Source: Sphingomonas sp. UBA1000 (GTDB lineage: Bacteria > Pseudomonadota > Alphaproteobacteria > Sphingomonadales > Sphingomonadaceae). Taken from it: a DNA stretch of 14,486 nt. The stretch covers positions 7,778 through 22,263 of the forward strand of contig DBAW01000124.1 in the NCBI GenBank assembly GCA_002291855.1, read 5' to 3'. Made by a program: the position numbers and the translations under genes. The notes below the pieces were generated by a model. The model searched no databases. It saw nothing but the letters and a program-made list of their open reading frames with translations, and was not told where the DNA came from. This document shows positions 7,244 to 13,700 of this stretch, one piece after another (positions within the stretch are counted from its first letter, which is position 1; each line of letters begins with the position of its first letter).

Positions 7244-8737
7244 TCAGCCCATGGTGGGAATGACAAAGGCGTTGCCGCCATCCGGCGAGCCGTCGGGCCA
7301 GCGCTGGGTGACGGTCTTGATCCGCGTCCAGAAGCGCACGCCTTCCATGCCGTGCTGGTTGGTGTCGCCAAACGCCGAACGCTTCCAGCCGCCAAAGGTG
7401 TGATAGGCGACCGGCACCGGGATCGGCACGTTGATGCCGACCATGCCGACATTCACCCGCGCCGCAAACTCGCGCGCGGCATGGCCGTTGCGGGTGAAGA
7501 TGGCGACGCCATTGCCATATTGATGCGCGCTCGGCAGGCGCAGCGCGGTTTCGAAATCGGGCGCGCGGACGATCTGCAGCACCGGGCCGAAAATCTCCTC
7601 GCGATAGCTCTGCATGTCGGGGGTAACATGGTCGAACAGGCTCGGGCCGATGAAAAAGCCCTGTTCATGCCCCTGCAGGGTAAAGCCGCGCCCGTCGACG
7701 ACCAGCTCAGCGCCTTCATCGACGCCGGTCTGGATCCATTGTTCGACGCGCGCCTTGTGCGCAGCATTGACCACCGGCCCGTAATGCGCCTCGTCATCGG
7801 TCGACACGCCGATGCGCAGCGCCGCAATCGCGGGCAGCAGCGCCTCGCGCAGCCTGTCGGCGGTGTGCTCGCCGACCGGCACGACGACCGGCAGCGCCAT
7901 GCAGCGTTCGCCCGCCGAGCCGAATGCCGCGCCGGTCAGGTCCTTCACCACCTGATCCATGTCCGCATCGGGCATGACGATGCCGTGATTCTTGGCCCCG
8001 CCCATCGCCTGCACGCGCTTGCCGGCATCGACGCCGCGCCGATAGACATAATGGGCAATGTCGGACGAGCCGACGAAACTGACCGCCGCAATCGCCGGAT
8101 GGTCGAGGATCGCATCGACCATCTCCTTGTCGCCATGCACGACCTGCAGCACGCCTTCGGGCAGCCCCGCCTCGCGCATCAGCTCGGCCAGACGGACGGG
8201 GACCGAGGGGTCGCGCTCCGAGGGCTTGAGGATAAAGGCATTGCCGCACGCAATCGCCGGGCCGAACATCCACATCGGGATCATCGCCGGGAAGTTGAAC
8301 GGCGTGATCCCCGCACCGATGCCCAGCGGCAGGCGCATCGAATAGACGTCGATGCCGGGGCCGGCACCCTGGCTATATTCGCCCTTCAGTGCATGGGGGA
8401 TGCCGCAGCAAAACTCGATCACCTCCAGCCCGCGCTGGATGTCGCCCTTGGCATCGGCAATCACTTTGCCATGTTCGGACGACAGCAGCCGGGCCAGCTC
8501 GTCCATGTTCGCTTCGACCAGTTCCTTGAACCGGAACATCACCCGCGCGCGGCGCTGCGGGTTGGTGGCTGCCCAGGCCGGCTGCGCGGCCTCGGCCGCC
8601 GCCACCGCGCGGTCGAGCAGCGCCCGGTCGCCCAGCGCCACCCGCGCCTGCACCTGACCGCTATTGGGATCGAACACATCGCCCGTGCGGGGCGAAACGC
8701 CGGCATCGCCGACGATGACATGGGAAATCTCGCGCAT
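7244..8737 (-). CDS. mmsA: Methylmalonate-semialdehyde dehydrogenase (CoA-acylating)
   Basis: This enzyme converts methylmalonate semialdehyde to propionyl-CoA, using NAD and CoA and releasing CO2. It is the last step of the valine branch encoded here. The 497-residue protein shows the aldehyde dehydrogenase fold with PFNFP at about 146-150, FILKPSERDP at about 168-177, FVGSSDIAHYVYRRG at 221-235, and the catalytic cysteine C279 in GSAGERCMA. The block QAMGGAKNHGIVMPDAD has asparagine (N250) where hydrolytic aldehyde dehydrogenases carry the general-base glutamate; that is characteristic of the acylating MMSDH subgroup. It is the first gene of the operon. AGGAGAG lies 11 bases before the ATG at 8737, slightly far, with a small GC hairpin (8759-8775) just upstream. 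No mmsR-type regulator lies next to it. Confidence 0.95.
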   Translation of the reverse strand: MREISHVIVGDAGVSPRTGDVFDPNSGQVQARVALGDRALLDRAVAAAEAAQPAWAATNPQRRARVMFRFKELVEANMDELARLLSSEHGKVIADAKGDIQRGLEVIEFCCGIPHALKGEYSQGAGPGIDVYSMRLPLGIGAGITPFNFPAMIPMWMFGPAIACGNAFILKPSERDPSVPVRLAELMREAGLPEGVLQVVHGDKEMVDAILDHPAIAAVSFVGSSDIAHYVYRRGVDAGKRVQAMGGAKNHGIVMPDADMDQVVKDLTGAAFGSAGERCMALPVVVPVGEHTADRLREALLPAIAALRIGVSTDDEAHYGPVVNAAHKARVEQWIQTGVDEGAELVVDGRGFTLQGHEQGFFIGPSLFDHVTPDMQSYREEIFGPVLQIVRAPDFETALRLPSAHQYGNGVAIFTRNGHAAREFAARVNVGMVGINVPIPVPVAYHTFGGWKRSAFGDTNQHGMEGVRFWTRIKTVTQRWPDGSPDGGNAFVIPTMG

Positions 8738-8758
8738 AAGCCGGTCAACTCTCCTGCT

Positions 8759-8775
8759 GCCGCCTTGGGGGCGGC
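8759..8775 (-). promoter_or_regulatory. Small GC hairpin in the mmsA 5' leader
   Basis: Six-base arms GCCGCC (8759-8764) and GGCGGC (8770-8775) with a five-base loop lie a few bases upstream of the mmsA ribosome site AGGAGAG (8749-8755) on the minus strand. It could influence translation or be chance in GC-rich DNA. I see no convincing -35/-10 pair for the operon; the AT-rich stretch 8817-8842 is the likeliest promoter location. Confidence 0.25.
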
Positions 8776-8884
8776 CGATAAGCCTGTGCCGCCGGGACCG
8801 GCGACGGGGCGGGACGCAATTTTGTTTCGTGCTTTTCTCACCCGGCCCCTAGCGCCGTCCGCCGATTCCGCACAAGAGGGAGAG

Positions 8885-8932
8885 ATGAGAGCGGAGATGA
8901 TGGCCGGGCCGGACCGGGGGAGGCCCGATTAA
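8885..8932 (+). CDS. Possible 15-codon leader ORF coupled to the transporter gene
   Basis: An ATG at 8885 opens a 15-codon frame (MRAEMMAGPDRGRPD) whose stop TAA at 8930-8932 shares its last A with the ATG of the transporter gene (TAATG). A purine-rich GAGGGAGAG runs directly into its start. The TAATG overlap is the typical geometry of translational coupling, so ribosomes ending here could reinitiate on the transporter. The peptide has no run of one amino acid that would suggest attenuation. It may be a chance ORF, because the transporter has its own good ribosome site inside it. Confidence 0.3.
   Translation: MRAEMMAGPDRGRPD
8916..8923 (+). promoter_or_regulatory. Ribosome binding site for the DMT transporter
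   Basis: GGGGGAGG lies eight bases before the ATG at 8932. It supports that start over the in-frame ATG at 8941, which would be 17 bases away. The site lies in the loop between weak GGGCC and GGCCC arms, so it could be partly shielded. Confidence 0.5.
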
Positions 8933-9885
8933 TGGCTGCGATGCGCGCCGAACGCCCGTTGCTTGCGATCCTGATCCGGCTCGCCGCGGCGATTGCGCTC
9001 ACCCTCATGTTCACGCTCGTCAAGCTCGTCGAGGCGCATGACGTGTCGCTCGTCGAAAGCATCTTCTATCGTCAGGCGCTGGCACTGCCGCTCGTGCTGG
9101 GCTGGCTGTGGGCCGGACCCGGCTTTGCCTCGGTGCGCACCAAAAGGCTGGGGGCGCATGGCTGGCGCACGCTGATCGGGCTGACCGGCATGGCGCTCAA
9201 CTTCAGCACCTATCTGCTGCTGCCGCTTGCCGAGGCGACGGTGATCCTGTTCACCACGCCGATCTTTGCGACCATCCTGTCCGCGCTGATTCTGAAGGAA
9301 AAGGTCGGGCGGCACCGCTGGTCGGCGGTGGTGGTCGGCTTTGTCGGCGTCGCCCTCGTCGTTGATCCGCGCAACGCCGCGCTGCCGCCGCTTGGCGTCG
9401 CGGTCGGGCTGACCGCGGCGCTGGTCGTCGCCGGGGTCAGCATCACGCTGCGCCAGATCGGGCGCACCGAAAGCGCGACGACGACGGTGTTCTGGTTCAC
9501 GGTGATGGGCACGGCTGCGCTCGCCTTTGCCATGCCGGTCGCCGCCAAGGTGCATGATGCGCCGACCTTCGGCCTGTTGCTCGCCCTTGGCATCACCGGG
9601 GCGCTGGCGCAGCTTGGCCTGACCGCCTCGCTGCGGCTGGCCCCGGTGTCGGTGGTGCTGCCGATCGACTATTCGAACCTGATCTGGGCGGCGCTGATCG
9701 GCTGGCTGGTGTTCGGCACCGTGCCGGGGCCGACCTTATGGGCGGGCGCGCCGCTGATCATCGGCAGCGGGCTGTACATCGTCTATCGCGAGCACCGGCT
9801 GAAGCGCCGCGCGACCAGCGCCGCCGGGCCGGCCGATATCGCCGAGGTTGAGGCCGAAAACGGCACGGGGACGGCACGGGGCTGA
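8932..9885 (+). CDS. EamA/DMT-family inner-membrane transporter
   Basis: This is a 317-residue integral membrane protein of the drug/metabolite transporter superfamily; the substrate is unknown. The sequence is a run of hydrophobic helices, about ten, arranged as two EamA-type halves (roughly residues 10-145 and 155-285). The first half contains FYRQALALPLVLGWLW and the family-typical AEATVILFTTPIFATILSALILKEKVGRHRW. The second half has the equivalent APVSVVLPIDYSNLIWAALIGWLVFG. The C-terminal tail (KRRATSAAGPADIAEVEAE...) is charged and probably cytoplasmic. The start at 8932 has GGGGGAGG eight bases upstream and overlaps the stop of the leader ORF. It is transcribed divergently from the valine operon across about 195 bases. 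A role in exporting metabolites of that pathway is conceivable, but nothing in the sequence shows it. I am sure of the superfamily and cannot name the substrate. Confidence 0.88.
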   Translation: MAAMRAERPLLAILIRLAAAIALTLMFTLVKLVEAHDVSLVESIFYRQALALPLVLGWLWAGPGFASVRTKRLGAHGWRTLIGLTGMALNFSTYLLLPLAEATVILFTTPIFATILSALILKEKVGRHRWSAVVVGFVGVALVVDPRNAALPPLGVAVGLTAALVVAGVSITLRQIGRTESATTTVFWFTVMGTAALAFAMPVAAKVHDAPTFGLLLALGITGALAQLGLTASLRLAPVSVVLPIDYSNLIWAALIGWLVFGTVPGPTLWAGAPLIIGSGLYIVYREHRLKRRATSAAGPADIAEVEAENGTGTARG

Positions 9886-9894
9886 CGCACGGCA

Positions 9895-9910
9895 CCGGCC
9901 ACCCGGCCGG
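9895..9910. terminator. Short GC hairpin between convergent genes
   Basis: Arms CCGGCC (9895-9900) and GGCCGG (9905-9910) with loop ACCC lie between the transporter stop and the stop of the small membrane-protein gene, so the hairpin could serve both strands. There is no T tract on either side and the stem is only six bases, so termination is a guess from position. Confidence 0.35.
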
Positions 9911-9916
9911 CGGCGT

Positions 9917-10237
9917 TCAGCCGAACAGCAGCCGCCGCACCAGCGCGGCGATGCCAAGCACCACCGGCAGGGCGATGACCGCCCAGATCGCGGCATTGCA
10001 GGCGCGGTCGATGGGCGAGCGGCCGAGCAAATGGCCGGTCCCGGCATCGTGCCGCGCATCGGTCGAGGGGCGCGTCCGGGCGACGGCGGTGCGATATTCG
10101 GCCTCAAGCGCCGCGACATGGGCGCGGGCGCGCGCCAGTTCGGCGCGAAATGCCGGTGTGTCGACGCGGTCGGCAAAGCTGCCCCGCGCGGACCCGCCCG
10201 GCCCCGGAAAAAACTCCTGTCCCCCGTGCATGCTCAT
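9917..10237 (-). CDS. Small hypothetical protein with one C-terminal membrane segment
   Basis: I do not recognise this 106-residue protein. It has a glycine/proline-rich N-terminus (GGQEFFPGPGGSARG), then a short helical, possibly coiled-coil stretch rich in Ala, Arg and Glu at about 28-54 (FRAELARARAHVAALEAEYRT). Last comes a hydrophobic segment at about 81-100 (NAAIWAVIALPVVLGIAALV) followed by RRLLFG. That layout suggests an anchor at the C-terminus with most of the protein in the cytoplasm. The start is uncertain. I give the ATG at 10237; the ATG six bases on (10231) is better spaced from the upstream G run, and a TTG at 10291 would extend the frame by 18 residues. It is convergent with the transporter gene and separated from the upstream DUF6607-like gene by a strong terminator, so it is probably its own transcription unit. 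The composition and the membrane segment make it more credible than a random frame. Confidence 0.5.
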   Translation of the reverse strand: MSMHGGQEFFPGPGGSARGSFADRVDTPAFRAELARARAHVAALEAEYRTAVARTRPSTDARHDAGTGHLLGRSPIDRACNAAIWAVIALPVVLGIAALVRRLLFG

Positions 10238-10320
10238 CCCCCCGAACGGCTGCGATGACGGCAAGGTGACATTCACGCCGCCGTTGCGCAAGCGGCCAGC
10301 AAATCAGGCCGGCAGGCGGG

Positions 10321-10388
10321 CAAAAAGGCAAAAGGATGCCCGCCCCGTGGCTCTGCCCGGCAGCCAGAGCCGGGACAGCGGGGCGGGC
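10321..10388 (-). terminator. Intrinsic terminator of the receptor/DUF6607 unit
   Basis: Perfect ten-base outer arms GCCCGCCCCG (10338-10347) and CGGGGCGGGC (10379-10388) enclose a second seven-base stem, GGCTCTG (10349-10355) with CAGAGCC (10365-10371). Read on the minus strand the hairpin starts 14 bases after the stop at 10403, and is followed by T-rich ATCCTTTTGCCTTTTTG (10321-10337). That is the expected layout for Rho-independent termination of the minus-strand unit. Confidence 0.7.
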
Positions 10389-10402
10389 CAGTTTGGGGGC
10401 TT

Positions 10403-11410
10403 TTACCGGCTATGCCTGGCGATCAGCGCCCGCGCCTCGGCAATGGCCGGGCCGGTTTCGCGCTTTCCATCCACAATCTCGTCGGCCAGTTCCATCAGCC
10501 GGGCGGCGACGACCGAGCCGGTCTCCGCCTCTTCGGCGATGGTCACGCCGCGCCCGCGCGCAATCGCCGCGTCCCATGCCGCGCGCACGCCCGCCCAATA
10601 GGCTTGCGTCTTGCCCCAATAGGCATCGCCGGCCGCGACGTCATAATCGCCAAAGCGGGTGTAGCTGTTGAGCACATATTCCTGCACCACCGGCCGGGGC
10701 GGGCCGCCGGCGCTGTCGGGGCCCATCTTCAGATTGTCCTGCCAGTGGATCCAGCCGCCGCCCGGGGCCGGCGAATGGCGGTTGATCGACAGATAGCGGT
10801 CGTAAACGGGCTTGCGCACCGCATCGCGCCGCGCCAGCGGCCGCCATGTCCAGCCCGAGCGCCAGCGCGGCACGCCGCCGGTGAGCGTCCAGCGCCCGAC
10901 CCCGCCATAACGCGGCGAATCATCGGTCTGCCACACCGTCTGCGACCATGCGCCGCGCCGCTCCGCCGCGCCCACCGGGGTCAGCACCCAGCGGTCCTTG
11001 CCCTGATAGGTGAGCACGGTTTCGGGTTCATAGGTCCAGTCCTGCCGCCAATGCTTGATGACATGGCTTTTGCCGTCATGGCTGGCGATCAGCAGATGCT
11101 GCAGCTTGATGTGGCGGCCGCTGTCCTCGATCACCCGGACAATCTCATGGCCGCCCGAAATCTTGCGGTCGAGCGGCTGATAGCCCGCGGTCCATGCGGT
11201 CGCTTCCTGCATGTCGAAACGGACGCGATAGTCGCCGGCCATGCCCAGGATCGCCGCCCGGTCGGCGGCAAAGGCCGCCGCCTCGTCCGCGCCCAGCCGC
11301 GATGACTGGATGGCCGGAGCGGGTTCAGCCTGGCCCGGACCAGCCTGCGCCTGAAGCGCAAAGGGGCTGAGGGTCATGGCGGCGGCAAGCAGCAAATGCC
11401 TGAGCTTCAT
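10403..11410 (-). CDS. Secreted DUF6607-like protein, partner of the TonB receptor
   Basis: The function is unknown. The 335-residue product begins with a clear Sec signal peptide: MKLRH, then a hydrophobic core LLLAAAMTLSPFAL and a likely cleavage after AQA near residue 21-23, so it acts in the periplasm or outer membrane. The mature part is rich in Trp and Tyr, with blocks GHEIVRVIEDSGRHIKLQHLLI (about 87-108), HVIKHWRQDWTYEP (about 116-129), RYGGVGRWTLTGGVPRW (about 167-183) and WIHWQDNLKMG (about 220-230). These fit my recollection of the DUF6607 family, which often sits beside TonB-dependent receptors; I cannot check this here. The start at 11410 has GGGGAGA six bases upstream. Upstream extension to 11566 would overlap the receptor gene and bury the signal peptide. 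It follows the receptor stop by 49 bases and ends in a strong terminator, so the two genes form one unit, and a shared haem or iron role is an inference. Confidence 0.72.
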   Translation of the reverse strand: MKLRHLLLAAAMTLSPFALQAQAGPGQAEPAPAIQSSRLGADEAAAFAADRAAILGMAGDYRVRFDMQEATAWTAGYQPLDRKISGGHEIVRVIEDSGRHIKLQHLLIASHDGKSHVIKHWRQDWTYEPETVLTYQGKDRWVLTPVGAAERRGAWSQTVWQTDDSPRYGGVGRWTLTGGVPRWRSGWTWRPLARRDAVRKPVYDRYLSINRHSPAPGGGWIHWQDNLKMGPDSAGGPPRPVVQEYVLNSYTRFGDYDVAAGDAYWGKTQAYWAGVRAAWDAAIARGRGVTIAEEAETGSVVAARLMELADEIVDGKRETGPAIAEARALIARHSR

Positions 11411-11416
11411 CTGTTT

Positions 11417-11423
11417 TCTCCCC
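11417..11423 (-). promoter_or_regulatory. Ribosome binding site for the DUF6607-like gene
   Basis: GGGGAGA on the minus strand ends six bases before the ATG at 11410. It fixes this start, which puts the signal peptide at the N-terminus, over the longer open frame reaching 11566. Confidence 0.6.
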
Positions 11424-11459
11424 ATATCAGGATGTTCTGTCGAAAATGTGCCGGGCCGG

Positions 11460-13637
11460 TCAGAAGCGCGCGCTGATCGAGGCGCTGACATTGCGGCCGG
11501 GCTGGGTGAAGGCGTCGGTGACGGTCGAGCTGGCCGGCAGGCCGCGCACATCGGCCCACCAGGCATATTTGGCGTTGGTGAGGTTGAACACGCCCGCGCG
11601 CACGGTGAGCGCCGGCGACAGCCGCCAGAAGGCGGTCAGATCAAGGATGGTGAAGCCTTCGGGGCGGAAGCACGGGCCGGTGCACAGCCCCTCGGCCCGG
11701 TCGGCGGCCTTGCGCGCGCTCGATGTCAGGATCAGCTCGCCGCCGAACCGGCCGCCGGGATCGCGATAGCCGGCCCCGACCACGACATTGACCGGGTTGA
11801 TCGTCACCAGCGGGCTGCGGCCGCCATCGGGGGCGATGACGTCGCCCTTGGCATAGGCGATGGCAAAGCGCGTCGTAACGCCCGAGCGGCTGCGCCAGTC
11901 GAGCCGCCCTTCCCAGCCATTGATCCGCACCCGGTCGAGATTGACGAACTGGAACACCCCCGGATCGGCCGGCGTCAGCGTGCCGCCGACCAGCTGCTGG
12001 GCGATGAAGCGCCGGTAGCGCGCCTGAAATGCGGTGACGCTGGCCGACACCTCGCGGCTGCCGAACCGCACCCCGCCCTCGACCGTGGCGCTGGTTTCGG
12101 GGCGCAGATCGGGATTGGCGATCGAGATGTAGTTTTGCAGCGGGTTAGAGAAGAAGTTGTTGACCTGCGTCGGCGACGGGGCGCGGAACCCTTGTGCATA
12201 TTGGCCGAACAGGCTGAGCCCTCCTCCCAGCCGCGCCGTCGCGCCAAGCTTGGGCGACAGGCGCGATCCGCTCTGTTCGGCCGCGCGGAATTGCGGCAGC
12301 AGCGCATCGGCACGCGGATCGAGCGAGAAATGGTCGAAGCGCAGCGCCGGGAACAGCGTCACCGCGCCGTCGCCGATGCGGATCTCGTCGGTCAGGAACA
12401 GCCCGGCGAGCGTGAAATCGGTGGTCGGAAACGCCCGTGTCGGGAAGGTTTCGCCGGCCGGCGGCACCGTCCCATCGCGCAGCCCGTTCTGGCGGGTGAT
12501 CGAGCCGTCGGCGCCATAGACAAGGCTGTGGCTGACCGGGCCGGTGGTCAGCGTCGAGCGCAGCTCCAGCGCCGCGCCGATCACCCGGTTGTCGAAGGTG
12601 TTGAGCCGGGTGCGGTCGGCGGCGGTGTTGCGGTCCTCGGCGGTGAACTGGCGGTTCTCGCCATCCTGATACCAGAGGCTGGCCTGCATGAAGCGGATCA
12701 CGCCATCGCTTTCGCGCCGCCAGTCGAGCGCGACGCGGTGGCGGCTGACGGTATCGCGCGCCGTAAGCCCGATCACACTGGTCGGCGCAGTTGCCACCGG
12801 GGCGATGCCGCTCAACACATTGGTGGCGATGCGGTTGTCATTATATTCGGCGGTCAGGCGGATGCGGTTGGCGGCATCGGGTGACCAGACCAGCTTGCCC
12901 AGCACCGCATTGCCGCGCGTGTCCTGCGGATTGGGGGTGGTGCGGTTGGCATTGGGCGCGTCGTTGCTGCCCTGATTGTCCAGTTCCTGCCCGTCGCGCC
13001 GCGTATAGGCGATCAGCGCCGACCAGTCGCCCGAGCGCCCGGCAAGGATCGCGGTGTTCGACCATTGCTGATCGGCGCTGTCATAGGCCGCACGCACGCT
13101 GCCGGCAAAACTCTGCCCGCCGGTCAGCAGATCCTCGGGATCGCTGGTCTGGAAGCTGATCGCCCCCGCCAGCCCGTCACTGCCATAAAGCGCCGAGGCC
13201 GGGCCGCGCAGGATCTCGACCGATTTGATCAGCCCCAGATCGACATAATCGCCGCGCCCGGCCGCCTGCGCGCCGAACTCGAACCCATCGGGCACGCGCA
13301 CGCCATCGACCTGGATCAGCACGCGATTGCCCTCGATGCCGCGAATGTTGATCCCGGCATTGCCGTCGCGCCCCGTGGACCCGAACGCCGCGCCGAACCG
13401 GCTGGGCGCGCGGCGCACGGTGATGCCGGGTTCGAAGCGGACGAGATCGCGGACATCGCTGGCCAGTTCATCGGCAATCCGGTCGGCATCGATCACGGTG
13501 ACGATGGCCGGCACCTCGTCGACGCTGCGCGGTTCACGGGTGGCGGTGACGGTGATGACCGGACCCGCCTCGGCGGGGGCCGCGTCGGCGACGAGCGCGG
13601 CATTGGCAGCCGCGGCGAGGAGCGAGGGAATCAGCAT
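11460..13637 (-). CDS. TonB-dependent haem/haemoglobin-type outer-membrane receptor
   Basis: This is a 725-residue gated beta-barrel that imports a large ligand across the outer membrane with TonB energy, probably haem or a haemoprotein. The sequence shows a signal-like N-terminus (LLAAAANAALVADAAPAEA, ending about residue 24), a TonB-box-like ITVTATR (28-34), and a plug domain with INIRGIEGNRVLIQVDGVRVPDGFEFG (97-122) and VEILRGPASALYGSDGLAGAISF (140-162). The barrel carries the FRAP (484-487) and NPDL (508-511) boxes of haem receptors, and ends in an aromatic residue (ISARF), as outer-membrane barrels do. The conserved histidine usually found between FRAP and NPDL is absent. A close cysteine pair (C652, C656) lies in a probable surface loop. 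I chose ATG 13637; it has only a weak ribosome site and the signal lacks N-terminal Lys/Arg, so an upstream TTG (13673) is possible. The DUF6607-like gene follows on the same transcript. Confidence 0.9.
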   Translation of the reverse strand: MLIPSLLAAAANAALVADAAPAEAGPVITVTATREPRSVDEVPAIVTVIDADRIADELASDVRDLVRFEPGITVRRAPSRFGAAFGSTGRDGNAGINIRGIEGNRVLIQVDGVRVPDGFEFGAQAAGRGDYVDLGLIKSVEILRGPASALYGSDGLAGAISFQTSDPEDLLTGGQSFAGSVRAAYDSADQQWSNTAILAGRSGDWSALIAYTRRDGQELDNQGSNDAPNANRTTPNPQDTRGNAVLGKLVWSPDAANRIRLTAEYNDNRIATNVLSGIAPVATAPTSVIGLTARDTVSRHRVALDWRRESDGVIRFMQASLWYQDGENRQFTAEDRNTAADRTRLNTFDNRVIGAALELRSTLTTGPVSHSLVYGADGSITRQNGLRDGTVPPAGETFPTRAFPTTDFTLAGLFLTDEIRIGDGAVTLFPALRFDHFSLDPRADALLPQFRAAEQSGSRLSPKLGATARLGGGLSLFGQYAQGFRAPSPTQVNNFFSNPLQNYISIANPDLRPETSATVEGGVRFGSREVSASVTAFQARYRRFIAQQLVGGTLTPADPGVFQFVNLDRVRINGWEGRLDWRSRSGVTTRFAIAYAKGDVIAPDGGRSPLVTINPVNVVVGAGYRDPGGRFGGELILTSSARKAADRAEGLCTGPCFRPEGFTILDLTAFWRLSPALTVRAGVFNLTNAKYAWWADVRGLPASSTVTDAFTQPGRNVSASISARF

Positions 13638-13644
13638 GGCCCGC

Positions 13645-13679
13645 TTGCTATTGCGAGTGAGATCGATTCGCAATAGCAA
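13645..13679 (-). promoter_or_regulatory. Perfect 12-bp-arm inverted repeat, probable Fur-like operator
   Basis: Arms TTGCTATTGCGA (13645-13656) and TCGCAATAGCAA (13668-13679) flank an 11-base spacer, seven bases upstream of the receptor ATG. The core TTGCGA...TTCGCAA with TGAGA inside resembles the Fur-type boxes of alphaproteobacterial iron genes. Its position over the predicted -10 and transcription start would suit repression when iron is plentiful. The symmetry is directly seen; the regulator is inferred. The alternative is a hairpin in the mRNA leader, if transcription starts upstream of it. Confidence 0.55.
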
Positions 13680-13700
13680 TTGATAAGCATGAAATGTCAG
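13672..13700 (-). promoter_or_regulatory. Candidate promoter of the receptor/DUF6607 unit
   Basis: On the minus strand CTGACA (13695-13700, five of six to the -35 consensus) and GCTATT (13672-13677, three of six to the -10) are 17 bases apart. The -10 lies in the inverted repeat and the -35 overlaps the stop codon of the terminase gene. The implied leader is about 28 bases to the ATG at 13637. The -10 match is weak. Confidence 0.35.

Noticed and set aside
7240..7452. N-terminal extension of the acyl-CoA dehydrogenase frame
   Set aside because: It would overlap the mmsA C-terminus by about 200 bases, and the added Ser/Arg-rich sequence is not part of the family. The ATG at 7239 fits.
8738..8748. 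TTGACC just upstream of mmsA as a -35 element
   Set aside because: It lies between the mmsA ribosome site and its ATG, so any promoter using it would start inside the coding region and could not serve mmsA.
7232..8932. Long + strand frame of 566 codons opposite mmsA
   Set aside because: It is a shadow of mmsA. Only its last 16 codons are of interest, as the possible leader ORF of the transporter, and these are listed separately.
9861..9881. Short direct repeat of CGGCACGGGG near the end of the transporter gene
   Set aside because: Two ten-base copies in a low-complexity GC-rich tail; nothing suggests function.
11440..11456. CGAAAATGTGCCGGG resembling part of the 59-bp repeat unit
   Set aside because: Only about eight bases match one outer arm. 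No palindrome or second arm is present, so it is most likely chance.
11376..12884. Long + strand frame of about 500 codons opposite the receptor gene
   Set aside because: It has antisense shadow composition without motifs. The minus strand encodes the receptor barrel across the whole region.
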